Source of the DNA: an uncultured Bacteroidaceae bacterium
GTDB lineage: Bacteria > Bacteroidota > Bacteroidia > Bacteroidales > Bacteroidaceae
NCBI GenBank assembly: GCA_934293005.1
Contig: CAKQYA010000031.1
Span: forward strand, 1 to 28,086
Direction: 5' to 3'
Length of the DNA: 28,086 bases
Part shown: positions 16,127-23,711 of the stretch, piece by piece
How positions within the stretch are numbered: the stretch's first letter is position 1
Layout: every line of letters starts with the position of its first letter
The notes under the pieces: model-generated
Seen by the model: the letters and a program-made list of their open reading frames with translations, nothing else
The model's database searches: none
Told to the model about the DNA's origin: nothing
Program-made: the position numbers and the translations under genes

Positions 16127-17581
16127 TCACATGTCGAGCGTGAGCGCAGCTCCAATCACACGGTTTTTTCTGTCATACTTGCTTGTGAGGTTGTTTTTAG
16201 TGCATGAGTAGCTGCTGTAGAATGTTTGGAAATATCCAGCCTCCACCGCCACGGCATCGGAAATGCGGCATTTTGCGCCAAAACCAACAGAGTTGCTGTT
16301 GGTCACGAATGAGATGTCGTTCATATAGTCGTCAGTGTTGGGATAGTTGGTGTTGTGCCAACCTGCGCTTACTGTCCATTGGCTGTTGATGTCGTATTCA
16401 ACGCCGCCAGTGATTTCCCACGTGCCGCCGTTGAGCTTTTTGTTCTTGCCACCAGCTTTCGTTGCTTGCTTGTCGAAATAGTAATGGAAGCCACCGTTAA
16501 GACGAAGTGCTTTTATTGGTGAATATTGTGCACCAACATTGACAATGGCAGGCACGTCCTCTGCCACTGTGAGACCGTCTTCATAGTTGTCGAGGTCTTT
16601 GCCTTCTGTATTTTCATTCCACGATTGGTTGTCCAAACGAATGCGTGTCTTCAGTTCAATCTTTGCCGCAAGGTTGATTTTTTCATTCACCTTCCAGTCT
16701 GCACCTATTACGGGTGTAACACCCCAGCCATGCTGGTTGCAGTTGAGACCGATATTTTGCATGTTGTCTTGCAGCACATATCCAAGTTGCTGAGCTTTGG
16801 CGTGCATGGCGTTGGCCTCTTCGGCTGTTACGTAGCCAGCTGCTGTTATTTGCTTGATATATTCGTGCTGGAATGCGGTAAACTCTCGTGCAGTGTAGTA
16901 AGTGTTGTTTGCCACATACTGCATGCGAATGTTCTTTATGTAGCCAAAATAATTGTTTGTGGCATAGACGAGGCGCAGGCCACCGTAGATGCTGAGCTTG
17001 TCATTAAGCTTGTGTCCAGCACCCAATTGGAAACCAAACTGGTAGTTGCGTCCGTACATGTAGGTGTCGTATTTGTAATTGCAGAAACCATAGTCGGCTA
17101 ATGCGATGGATAGGGCCGACACTTTCGACTCGAAACTTGGCAGACCTGAAGCAAATTCGCACTTGCCTCCGCCGCCTACTACGCCGAAGTGGAAACTGAA
17201 AGCCCAGCGGTTAGCATTGTATGAAGTTTGCAGCGATGGCAGTACTGGTGCTACAGCGTTGCCGCAATATTTCTTTGTGGATGAGCCTCTGTTGTCTGCT
17301 CCAAAGGCGAATGGAGTGTATGTGGCAGTGATGTCGCGGTTTTGGTGCACGTTCATTATGTTAAGCGCAATATGGAAGCCGTCGTTGAGGAATGTCACTC
17401 CTGCAGGGTTGTTGTATAGGGCTGATATGCCTATTATGGCATCTTGTGACGGGTTGCGCAGAAATGCTACGCTTTGGTTTGTGTTTGTAAGATAGCCACC
17501 AGCGTTTGCAGTAAAAGCAAACAATGATGAGGATGTTAAAAATAATGTTTTAAGGATGTTTCTTCTTGTGTTTTTTGTCAT
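16127..17581 (-). CDS. FadL/OmpP1-family outer membrane protein, 484 aa
   Basis: This is a second member of the long-chain fatty acid / hydrocarbon porin family in the window. Visible: a signal peptide ending FAFTANA (cut near residue 27), mature N-terminus GGYLTNTNQSVAFLRNPSQD, and the hatch motif ALYNNPAG, closer to classical FadL than the other copy. VVGGGGKCEF and later strands fit the barrel, which ends in AALTLDM. The two porins share family features but little obvious sequence, so they are not a recent duplication. It is monocistronic as far as seen, converging on the other porin, with a -7 box 33-40 bases upstream of its ATG. The substrate is unknown; fatty acids or aromatic compounds are the family norm. 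Confidence 0.9.
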   Translation of the reverse strand: MTKNTRRNILKTLFLTSSSLFAFTANAGGYLTNTNQSVAFLRNPSQDAIIGISALYNNPAGVTFLNDGFHIALNIMNVHQNRDITATYTPFAFGADNRGSSTKKYCGNAVAPVLPSLQTSYNANRWAFSFHFGVVGGGGKCEFASGLPSFESKVSALSIALADYGFCNYKYDTYMYGRNYQFGFQLGAGHKLNDKLSIYGGLRLVYATNNYFGYIKNIRMQYVANNTYYTAREFTAFQHEYIKQITAAGYVTAEEANAMHAKAQQLGYVLQDNMQNIGLNCNQHGWGVTPVIGADWKVNEKINLAAKIELKTRIRLDNQSWNENTEGKDLDNYEDGLTVAEDVPAIVNVGAQYSPIKALRLNGGFHYYFDKQATKAGGKNKKLNGGTWEITGGVEYDINSQWTVSAGWHNTNYPNTDDYMNDISFVTNSNSVGFGAKCRISDAVAVEAGYFQTFYSSYSCTKNNLTSKYDRKNRVIGAALTLDM

Positions 17582-17613
17582 GATGTTTAGTGTATTTGTA
17601 TTATTTTGTGCTA

Positions 17614-17621
17614 CAAAGGTA
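17614..17621 (-). promoter_or_regulatory. -7 box of the second FadL-type gene
   Basis: The minus strand reads TACCTTTG, an exact TAnnTTTG, 33 bases before the ATG at 17581. The DNA upstream is A/T runs with no clear -33 TTTG. Confidence 0.5.
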
Positions 17622-17870
17622 TGAAAAAATTAAATTATTTTAATAATTAGAGGAAATAAAATGTATAAAGTGCTTCTTTTATCATGATGGATGAGGCTCA
17701 TTGCTCTTTTGTATATGGCAATGTGAAGTGAGTTGAGGATTATTGGAATTGGTATATCTGCCGCCTGATGCAGCGTGATTTCAAATATTATTCCTAATAG
17801 TGGTAAGTTAATAGAGACTGGTATATGTGGGACAATATTTGAATGTGATATAAAAAACGTGATGCGTTTC
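17622..17870. other. Intergenic DNA without recognised features
   Basis: The region between the two outward promoters is AT-rich. A 64-codon plus-strand frame begins in it (17775) but is interrupted in logic by the strong promoter at 17871-17901 lying inside it, and its sequence has no family resemblance. Nothing else is seen. Confidence 0.5.
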
Positions 17871-17901
17871 TTTGCTGACGGCTATTATTTTTATATATTT
17901 G
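17871..17901 (+). promoter_or_regulatory. Canonical Bacteroidota promoter of the small acidic gene
   Basis: TTTG (17871-17874), a 19-base spacer, then TATATTTG (17894-17901): both elements and spacing match the Bacteroides sigma-ABfr consensus. The start point would be near 17908, about 70 bases before the ATG at 17979. Confidence 0.7.
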
Positions 17902-17978
17902 CAACGCATAAGAAATGTGCAGATGCACATGAATGCAGTTGCAAGAACTTTATTGTTCAACTTAAATAAAGGGTTTAT

Positions 17979-18221
17979 ATGGGATTATTAAATTTTCTAT
18001 TTCCTTTCTTTGGCACATCAAAGAAGCACCCGGATGCTCCGCATTCGACAGGCTGTGCTGATGACATTGTTTCCGATGACATGGATGATGATTTCGGTGA
18101 TAATTTGAATGATGATGGTAATGAATATCCCGATTGCGATCACGATGATTATGAGAGCTGCAACGATGATGGGTTTGATGATGGCTTTGGCGGCAAAGGT
18201 GATGATGAGGGCAATTGGTGA
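17979..18221 (+). CDS. Small acidic Asp-rich protein, 80 aa, unknown function
   Basis: MGLLNFLFPFFGTSKK is a short hydrophobic/basic head, too short for a classical membrane helix and lacking a signal cleavage site. From residue 28 on the chain is dominated by Asp, Asn and Gly (DDDFGDNLNDDGNEYPDCDH, then DDGFDDGFGGKGDDEGNW), with three Cys residues. Similar short proteins (MGL.nFLF head plus acidic His/Asp tail) are, as I recall, common orphans in Bacteroidales, but I know no function. Reality is supported by a perfect promoter 78 bases upstream and a strong hairpin about 100 bases downstream, which make a self-contained unit. The overlapping minus-strand frame is a His-rich mirror of the Asp codons. 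Metal binding is possible from composition, not shown. Confidence 0.65.
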   Translation: MGLLNFLFPFFGTSKKHPDAPHSTGCADDIVSDDMDDDFGDNLNDDGNEYPDCDHDDYESCNDDGFDDGFGGKGDDEGNW

Positions 18222-18323
18222 AGGATAGGTAAGTGATGGAGAAGGATTGGAGGCAAAAGAGCAGGTGATGAGTGAAGATTGATAATGCGTTAGTGGTGAT
18301 AGACGAGTGCGTAGGGTGGCTAA

Positions 18324-18391
18324 TAAAAACACAAGCTGTGCAAATCAGTTTGGCATATTGCCAAAGCTTGTTTGTACAGCTTGTGTTTTTA
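18324..18391. terminator. Nested-hairpin terminator (bidirectional)
   Basis: TAAAAACACAAGCTGT (18324-18339) pairs perfectly with ACAGCTTGTGTTTTTA (18376-18391). Inside its loop a second stem, TTTGGCA tat TGCCAAA, is also perfect. The T run on the right arm serves the small acidic gene; the A run on the left arm could serve the minus-strand PiT gene. Confidence 0.75.
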
Positions 18392-18645
18392 TATTCTATT
18401 ATTATAGTTCTGGCGTGAACCACCAATTGTGATGTTAATCAACGCTGTCTTCCTTATTGTCATCTAATCTTATAAGTATTGGAACCTGATGACCAGTTTA
18501 TTGCCTTATTGATTGCATGCTTTTTGTGGCATCAGAGTCAATGGATTGGGGCGTTTTAGTAATGCTTTCCATTTTGAAATGTTTATGTCATTTCGGTCGC
18601 CTGACCCAAAAATGTAGTGTGTAAGTTTTTATGTTGTGACTGCCG
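18392..18645. other. Intergenic DNA without recognised features
   Basis: This is the space between the nested terminator and the end of the PiT gene. No ORF of note, no motif copy and no tRNA. A short GGTCgcctGACC inverted repeat near 18594-18605 is the only structure. Confidence 0.5.
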
Positions 18646-20946
18646 TCATTTGTTGTCTGCAGAAGCGAATTTGTTCATTCCTCTCAACATGTGGCGCAGG
18701 CATCCTATCAATTCTTGCGACTCTTGCAGCACATGCACAGTGAGCAGAAGCGTGTTGATGCTTTGTGTGTTGGCCGAAGATGTTTTGGCATCTGTATCCA
18801 TATTGCTTGGTGTGAGGCAGTCGAGAGCCAGTTTTCGGTCGGAAGAAAGCTGGTTCTGTACATTGGTGCATTCATTGCGCAGATGTTCAGCGTTGGAATA
18901 GTCGCCCGATTCAAGCATCTTAATGGCTTTCTCATACATTGATATCACGGTGTCGCGCATATTGAGGAATCGTTGCTTGTCGCATTCAGGCAGTGGGGTG
19001 AAGTGGTTGCCCACATGTTCGCGTATAGGGTCATTTATGCGCTTCAGGCAGTAGAGCATCTGTTGGCATGAGTTGATGCCGAGATAATACCATGTGTTGC
19101 GTTGCATTATCGTTATAGGGTCGAGCTTGCGCATTGCCACAATCTCACGACGTCGCTGACGTTTGAGGTCTGTTCGTTCATCGTCTATGAGTGAAGAGCA
19201 TTTCTTGAGAGGACGGTAACTCTCGTTGACAAATGAGTTGGTGGCACAACAGTATGCGTCAATGACAAACTGCAGACGCTTAGCGTTGCCTGTGCGTATG
19301 TGGTCGCAAAGGAGTATCCATATTTCTTGCTTAGATCGTGCGTGCATGATTTGCGCGAAGAGTGAGTCGTTGGCCTGTGGCTTTTTGTTTGCGTATATGA
19401 CGTTGCTGCGCACGAGCAATATCACAGCCACTATGATGGAAACAGCCATTGCTATGTAGTTTCCGTAAAACATGATGACGGTCATGATGAAGCAGATGAA
19501 GAATGCCACGCCTGCTGTGATGAACCATCCGCCGATGACGCTGAGCACTCCTGTGACGCGGAACACAGCACTCTCGCGGCTCCATGCGCGGTCTGCAAGT
19601 GATGCGCCCATGGCTACCATGAAGGTGACGTAGGTTGTTGAGAGAGGCAGTTTGAGAGTGGTGCCGAGGGCTACGAGAAGGCCGGCAAGCACTAGGTTGA
19701 CAGAAGCGCGCACTGTGTCGAAGGCTGCACCTTCTTCAAGCTGAAGATCTTCGCGGCGGAAACGTTTGTTGACGAAGGCTGCCACAGGAGCTGGCACTGC
19801 CGCGCATATTGCTGATGACACTTGTGTGATGGTGCGCACGAGCGAGCGAGCTATGGCTGACGAACCGAACATCTCATCGCCTTCGTCCTGGCGGCTCAGG
19901 TCTACGCTGGTCTTTACAACGTTTTGGGCTTTCTTGGAGAATATTAGTGACAAGACCATGACGAGTCCTGCTGCGAGCAGATACAAGATTGGTGTGTGCG
20001 CGCTTTCTTGGAGCGACTGCATCATGAAGGTGTCAGGGTTGCCAGAGCCGTTGGCTGTGAAATCGTTGTAGGCATCCAAACCTGTGAGAGGCACACCGAC
20101 GAAGTTGACAAGGTCGTTGCCTGCAAAAGCCATAGCCAGCGCAAAAGTGCCTATCAGCACCACTGTCTTGAGAATGTTCACGCGCATGAGGCTGAGCAGG
20201 GCCATCACTATTGATGATGCTGCGAAGCAGATGAGAAGCACCACAACGGTGTTGTCGTTGATGGCGTCTTTCACATCAGCAGTCATGAACGATGCGCTTT
20301 TCAGACCGTTGATAAGGAGGAACCATATTATGGCTGTGGCAGAGAGTCCGCCGAATAGGATTGTCTTGATGGAGCGGTTATTGGGCTTGACAAATGAGAA
20401 GACAAGGCGTGAGAGCCACATCACCAATGTGCCGAAAACAAAGGCCGTGGCCACAGAAAGGAAGATGGCGAGAATGACTGATAGTGCCTTGTCTGTGTTG
20501 ATCAGATTGCCCAGATTGAGCAGATTGCCGTCTGGACCTACTGCTCCATGTGCCATCTTCAGCAGGGCGAGAACGAATGCGCCTCCGAGAAGTTCGAATA
20601 CCATCGACACGGTGGTTGAGGTTGGCATGCCTAATGTGTTGAATACGTCGAGAAGCACCACATCGGTTACCATCACGGCGAGGAATATGCACATCACCTC
20701 GTAGAATGTGAAATACTCAGGGGTGAATATTCCATGGCGAGCTACGTCCATCATTCCGTTTGATGTGGCCGCGCCAGCAAAAACACCGATGGCTGCTATT
20801 GCGATTATCACTTTGAATGATGCTGCTTTCGTGCCTATGGCCGAGTTGATGAAGTTGACAGCATCATTGCTAACACCCACCACAAGATCGAATATGGCGA
20901 GCATGCAGAGGAATACTACGATTCCTAAGAAAATCGTTTCTGTCAT
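18646..20946 (-). CDS. PiT-family inorganic phosphate transporter with PhoU-like C-terminal domain, 766 aa
   Basis: PiT proteins import phosphate through the inner membrane by proton or sodium symport. Visible: two copies of the PiT signature, GVSNDAVNFINSAIGTKAA plus MPTSTTVSMVFELLGG in the first half and LPLSTTYVTFMVAMGASLAD in the second, about a dozen hydrophobic segments in all, and a polar middle loop. After about residue 540 a soluble helical region resembles PhoU/DUF47 (for example DHIRTGNAKRLQFVIDAY), a fusion seen in Bacteroidales PiT proteins and probably regulatory. The ATG at 20946 is chosen because a TAnnTTTG box (20987-20980) overlaps a start 36 bases further upstream, which would then be untranscribed. 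The AraC gene upstream is on the same strand but has a separate promoter region. Confidence 0.9.
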   Translation of the reverse strand: MTETIFLGIVVFLCMLAIFDLVVGVSNDAVNFINSAIGTKAASFKVIIAIAAIGVFAGAATSNGMMDVARHGIFTPEYFTFYEVMCIFLAVMVTDVVLLDVFNTLGMPTSTTVSMVFELLGGAFVLALLKMAHGAVGPDGNLLNLGNLINTDKALSVILAIFLSVATAFVFGTLVMWLSRLVFSFVKPNNRSIKTILFGGLSATAIIWFLLINGLKSASFMTADVKDAINDNTVVVLLICFAASSIVMALLSLMRVNILKTVVLIGTFALAMAFAGNDLVNFVGVPLTGLDAYNDFTANGSGNPDTFMMQSLQESAHTPILYLLAAGLVMVLSLIFSKKAQNVVKTSVDLSRQDEGDEMFGSSAIARSLVRTITQVSSAICAAVPAPVAAFVNKRFRREDLQLEEGAAFDTVRASVNLVLAGLLVALGTTLKLPLSTTYVTFMVAMGASLADRAWSRESAVFRVTGVLSVIGGWFITAGVAFFICFIMTVIMFYGNYIAMAVSIIVAVILLVRSNVIYANKKPQANDSLFAQIMHARSKQEIWILLCDHIRTGNAKRLQFVIDAYCCATNSFVNESYRPLKKCSSLIDDERTDLKRQRRREIVAMRKLDPITIMQRNTWYYLGINSCQQMLYCLKRINDPIREHVGNHFTPLPECDKQRFLNMRDTVISMYEKAIKMLESGDYSNAEHLRNECTNVQNQLSSDRKLALDCLTPSNMDTDAKTSSANTQSINTLLLTVHVLQESQELIGCLRHMLRGMNKFASADNK

Positions 20947-20979
20947 GTCTGTAAAAATGTTTATTTTTATTATCCTCTG

Positions 20980-20987
20980 CAAAGATA
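20980..20987 (-). promoter_or_regulatory. -7 box of the PiT transporter gene
   Basis: The minus strand reads TATCTTTG, an exact TAnnTTTG, 34 bases before the ATG at 20946. It decides the start: the upstream in-frame ATG at 20982 overlaps this box. Confidence 0.55.
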
Positions 20988-21077
20988 TTGGCTTTATATT
21001 ACATCCGTTTGACAGAAATGTTACGATTGTGTTAAGCGTGCTTGCTTGTCATTCTTTTTTGTGATGTGGCGCGTTTT

Positions 21078-21099
21078 TTGAATCCGAACAGGTCATCAA
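21078..21099 (-). repeat. Dispersed 22-bp motif, copy F (diverged)
   Basis: On the minus strand TTGATGACCTGTTCGG then ATTCAA matches the motif core at most positions. It overlaps the stop codon of the AraC gene (21096-21098). Confidence 0.45.
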
Positions 21100-21974
21100 G
21101 TCTGTTTTCTTATTTGTTGAGGTGTCAAACCTGTGTGTTTCTTGAAATATCGGCAGAAGAAACTCACATCAGAGAAGCTGTATGTCCATGCAATCTCTTT
21201 TATGCTCAGATGACTGCTGTGAAGTGTCATTTTGATTTGCAATATGACATATTGGTCTATGATGTTTTTGGGTGTGTGGCCTGTTACTTGACGTACTATG
21301 TTAGTGAGATATTTGGGTGTGATGTTCATCAGCTTTGCATAGTAGGCCACATCTCTGCATGTCTTGTGGTTGCGCTCCATTAGGCTCATGAACATATTAA
21401 ATAGTTCGCGCACGCGATGCGAGATTGCTTCGTCTGCGCTATGCTGTGGGTTGCGCTGTATGTAATCATGGAATCCTATGAAGAATGCTTTTAGTTGGCA
21501 TAACACAAGTTGAGAAATACATGTGCATTCCGACTGGTCGAAATACACTCTCAACAGATGGAACATGCAGTTGATAATGTTTGTGACGACGGGAGAGTCT
21601 TGCCGGCAACGGTCATGGCGCAGCGACGAATAGACGGTCTGCTCCATCTGCAGGCTCGCTTCTCTAAGCAATGAGGCGCTGTATTTAAGCATGTCAGCGC
21701 TGAAGGGGCATGAACTGTTGCTTGTATTTGGCAATAACGATACGATGTCGTTGGGAAATACTGTTATAACTGCGCCTTCGTAGAGATTCCATTCTTTGAA
21801 ATTGATGCGCATGGTTGCTTCGCCTTGGCGGCAAATGATGATTGCGCCATAATTTATTGCTTGCGGCTCGTTGCTCCATTCTTGTAGAGATGTGGATATG
21901 AGGCTTGCCTCTTGTATGTGCGACAGTTCGTTTTCTGTTTGTTGGAGCCGTATTTCGGATATGCTTGTTTTCAT
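21096..21974 (-). CDS. AraC-family transcriptional regulator, 292 aa
   Basis: The C-terminal third is a typical AraC/XylS double helix-turn-helix (about 190-290): the first HTH lies around CRDVAYYAKLMNITPKYLTNIV, and the second has SIKEIAWTYSFSDVSFFCRYF followed by KKHTGLTPQQIRKQT, the family signature. The N-terminal part has a cupin-like ligand or dimerisation domain (YGAIIICRQGEATMRINF). It is divergent from the TolC-HlyD-MFS operon, with 338 bases between, so it most likely activates that operon in response to an unknown ligand. A -7 box (TACATTTG) lies 35 bases before the start. Regulation of the downstream PiT gene is less likely, since that gene has its own box. Confidence 0.9.
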   Translation of the reverse strand: MKTSISEIRLQQTENELSHIQEASLISTSLQEWSNEPQAINYGAIIICRQGEATMRINFKEWNLYEGAVITVFPNDIVSLLPNTSNSSCPFSADMLKYSASLLREASLQMEQTVYSSLRHDRCRQDSPVVTNIINCMFHLLRVYFDQSECTCISQLVLCQLKAFFIGFHDYIQRNPQHSADEAISHRVRELFNMFMSLMERNHKTCRDVAYYAKLMNITPKYLTNIVRQVTGHTPKNIIDQYVILQIKMTLHSSHLSIKEIAWTYSFSDVSFFCRYFKKHTGLTPQQIRKQT

Positions 21975-22008
21975 GATGAAGTGTTTGCTTTTGTTCTTTT
22001 TTCTATTG

Positions 22009-22016
22009 CAAATGTA
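22009..22016 (-). promoter_or_regulatory. -7 box of the AraC regulator
   Basis: The minus strand reads TACATTTG, an exact TAnnTTTG, 35 bases before the ATG at 21974. Confidence 0.5.
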
Positions 22017-22039
22017 ATGAAATAATGTGATATAAACGA

Positions 22040-22053
22040 TTAAGTGTTCTTAA
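22040..22053. promoter_or_regulatory. Small inverted repeat, possible operator of the divergent region
   Basis: TTAAG tgtt CTTAA is a perfect 5-bp inverted repeat between the two divergent -7 boxes. Its place suggests a regulator site, but the sequence is short and AT-rich and AraC sites are more often direct repeats. Confidence 0.25.
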
Positions 22054-22104
22054 ATAGTCCATACATGACGTGTTTTTTAAAACGTTGCATTCTTAAAATC
22101 ACCG

Positions 22105-22112
22105 TAACTTTG
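22105..22112 (+). promoter_or_regulatory. -7 box of the efflux operon, with a long leader
   Basis: TAACTTTG fits TAnnTTTG. A TTG at 22085-22087 lies 17 bases upstream, slightly short for a -33 element. The leader to the ATG at 22313 would be about 190 bases, without a recognised riboswitch; a weak ACTCG/CGAGT hairpin lies near 22237-22262. Confidence 0.45.
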
Positions 22113-22312
22113 CATTCGAAATAAATATTATGGGATGCCTGTGCGCTATATATTATTGCGTGTGCTGTGATGACTTCTTTTTCTGTCGTTATAACACGAT
22201 GTGAGTTCTTCTTATATATATGTATGTGCTGTCTAATGACTCGTGCCTTGGTTTTGAGTGCGAGTGGCATGGTGTTTCATGAAATACGTGCAATATTATA
22301 ATATGTAATTTA

Positions 22313-23662
22313 ATGCTAAGGATTTTTATGTTTGTAAGCCTTCTGTTGGCTGGAAGGCAATCATTAACTTTGGCCCAAGGTGCCATGCACGACGATTCAG
22401 TTGGTGCAGTTTCCACGTCTAAGCGTGTGTTTACAATTGAACAGCTTTTCGAATTGGTCGAAAGCAACAGCAAAGTGGTGAGCGCACAGAAAGAGTGTGC
22501 TGAGGCTGCTGCTTATGGCGTTGAGGTGGCCAAGAGCAAGAGGCTGCCAGATGTCGACGTGTCGCTTTCGATGTGTTATATAGGCAATGCTTTGATAACA
22601 GACCGCAACTTTTCAAATGTGCATGGATTGCGTTCGCCTCACTTAGGCAATGATTTTTCGCTTCAGGCACAACAGGTTGTTTATGCAGGAGGAGCCATCG
22701 ATGCAGGTGTGAGGATGGCTCAACTTGGCAAGAAGAAGGCTGATGCCGGTGTGAGGATGACAAGGCAGAGAGTGCGTTTCATTACTTTGGGGCAGTTTCT
22801 CGACTTGTGCAAAGTGGATAACCGCATGCTTGTGTATGAAAAGAACATCGAACTGACAAATCGGCTCATTGCCGACATCAAGGAAAGGCAGCTGCAAGGA
22901 ATGGCACTCAAGAATGACATCACACGCTACGAATTGCAGATGGAGTCGCTGAAGCTTGAGCTGGCGTCGCTGCGTAATACCAGAAGCATACTTAATCATC
23001 AGTTGTGCAACACGCTCGGACTTGATGCTGATGTGTGCATCGTGCCCGATGACAAACTTGCCAATGGTGTATTTGGAAAAGACGGTGAGTGGCATTGGCA
23101 GACTGTCGCAGCTGCCAGTTCGCCACAACTTGAGTTGAGCGGACTCGATGTCCACATTGCAGAACAGAATGAGAAGCTTGCCAAGAGTGACATGTTGCCT
23201 AAGGTGGCTATTGTGGCTGCAAACAATTTTAACGGACCTGTGTTGTTCGAACTGCCTCCTGTCAACAAAAACCTCAATGTCTGGTATCTGGGCGTGGGGG
23301 TGAAGTATAGTCTCGGTGCGTTGTATAAGAACAACAAGAAAGTGAGAAAGGCTGCGGTTGAGGTCAAACATGCAAGGGAGTTGCATGGCGTTGAGGCTGA
23401 AAGGCTCAACAATGATGTGCAAGAGGCCTATGTCAAGTATTTGCAGACGTATGTCGAACTTGACACGCAGCGTAAGAGCGTCGAACTTGCCAGGCAAAAC
23501 TATGAGGTGATCAATTCAAGGTATCTCAATCAGCTTGCGTTAGTGACTGATATGGTTGATGCATCCAATCTTTGTCTTAAAGCCGAATTGCAGGAGGTCG
23601 ATGCGCGCATTGGCATCGTTTATGCCTTCTATCGTGTGAAATATGTGGCTGGCGACATTTGA
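22313..23662 (+). CDS. TolC-family outer membrane efflux protein, 449 aa
   Basis: TolC-type proteins form trimeric outer membrane channels with a long periplasmic alpha-barrel and are the exit duct of tripartite pumps and type I secretion. Visible: a hydrophobic signal region (MLRIFMFVSLLLAGRQSLTL, cut near residue 21), the opening IEQLFELVESNSKVV of the first OEP repeat, long coiled-coil helices around 130-215 and 330-430, and the second repeat ending in VTDMVDASNLCLKAELQEVDA, which is the usual closing helix of the family. It is the first gene of a three-gene plus-strand operon (gap 49 bases to the HlyD-type gene), divergent from AraC. The length is typical for Bacteroidota members paired with EmrAB-type pumps. 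Confidence 0.9.
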   Translation: MLRIFMFVSLLLAGRQSLTLAQGAMHDDSVGAVSTSKRVFTIEQLFELVESNSKVVSAQKECAEAAAYGVEVAKSKRLPDVDVSLSMCYIGNALITDRNFSNVHGLRSPHLGNDFSLQAQQVVYAGGAIDAGVRMAQLGKKKADAGVRMTRQRVRFITLGQFLDLCKVDNRMLVYEKNIELTNRLIADIKERQLQGMALKNDITRYELQMESLKLELASLRNTRSILNHQLCNTLGLDADVCIVPDDKLANGVFGKDGEWHWQTVAAASSPQLELSGLDVHIAEQNEKLAKSDMLPKVAIVAANNFNGPVLFELPPVNKNLNVWYLGVGVKYSLGALYKNNKKVRKAAVEVKHARELHGVEAERLNNDVQEAYVKYLQTYVELDTQRKSVELARQNYEVINSRYLNQLALVTDMVDASNLCLKAELQEVDARIGIVYAFYRVKYVAGDI

Positions 23663-23711
23663 TGTGATTGTGATTTGCTTATTGTTTTAAATAAAAAAAT
23701 AATATAATATT

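Noticed and set aside
17775..17969. 64-codon plus-strand frame before the acidic gene
   Set aside because: The canonical promoter of the next gene lies inside it, and it has no start signal or family resemblance.
17962..18426. 154-codon His-rich minus-strand frame
   Set aside because: The His/Ile-rich content is the mirror of GAT/GAC Asp codons of the plus-strand acidic gene, and it crosses the terminator hairpin.
18594..18605. GGTC/GACC near the PiT end as a further copy of the dispersed motif
   Set aside because: Only the short GGTC and CCCAAA pieces resemble it; the TCTAATGACC core is absent.
20947..20982. Upstream start for the PiT transporter
   Set aside because: It overlaps a TAnnTTTG -7 box, and the added residues are polar and not part of the family N-terminus.
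22643..23497. 284-codon minus-strand frame opposite the TolC-type gene
   Set aside because: The plus strand encodes a complete TolC-family protein in an operon; the opposite frame has no recognisable features.
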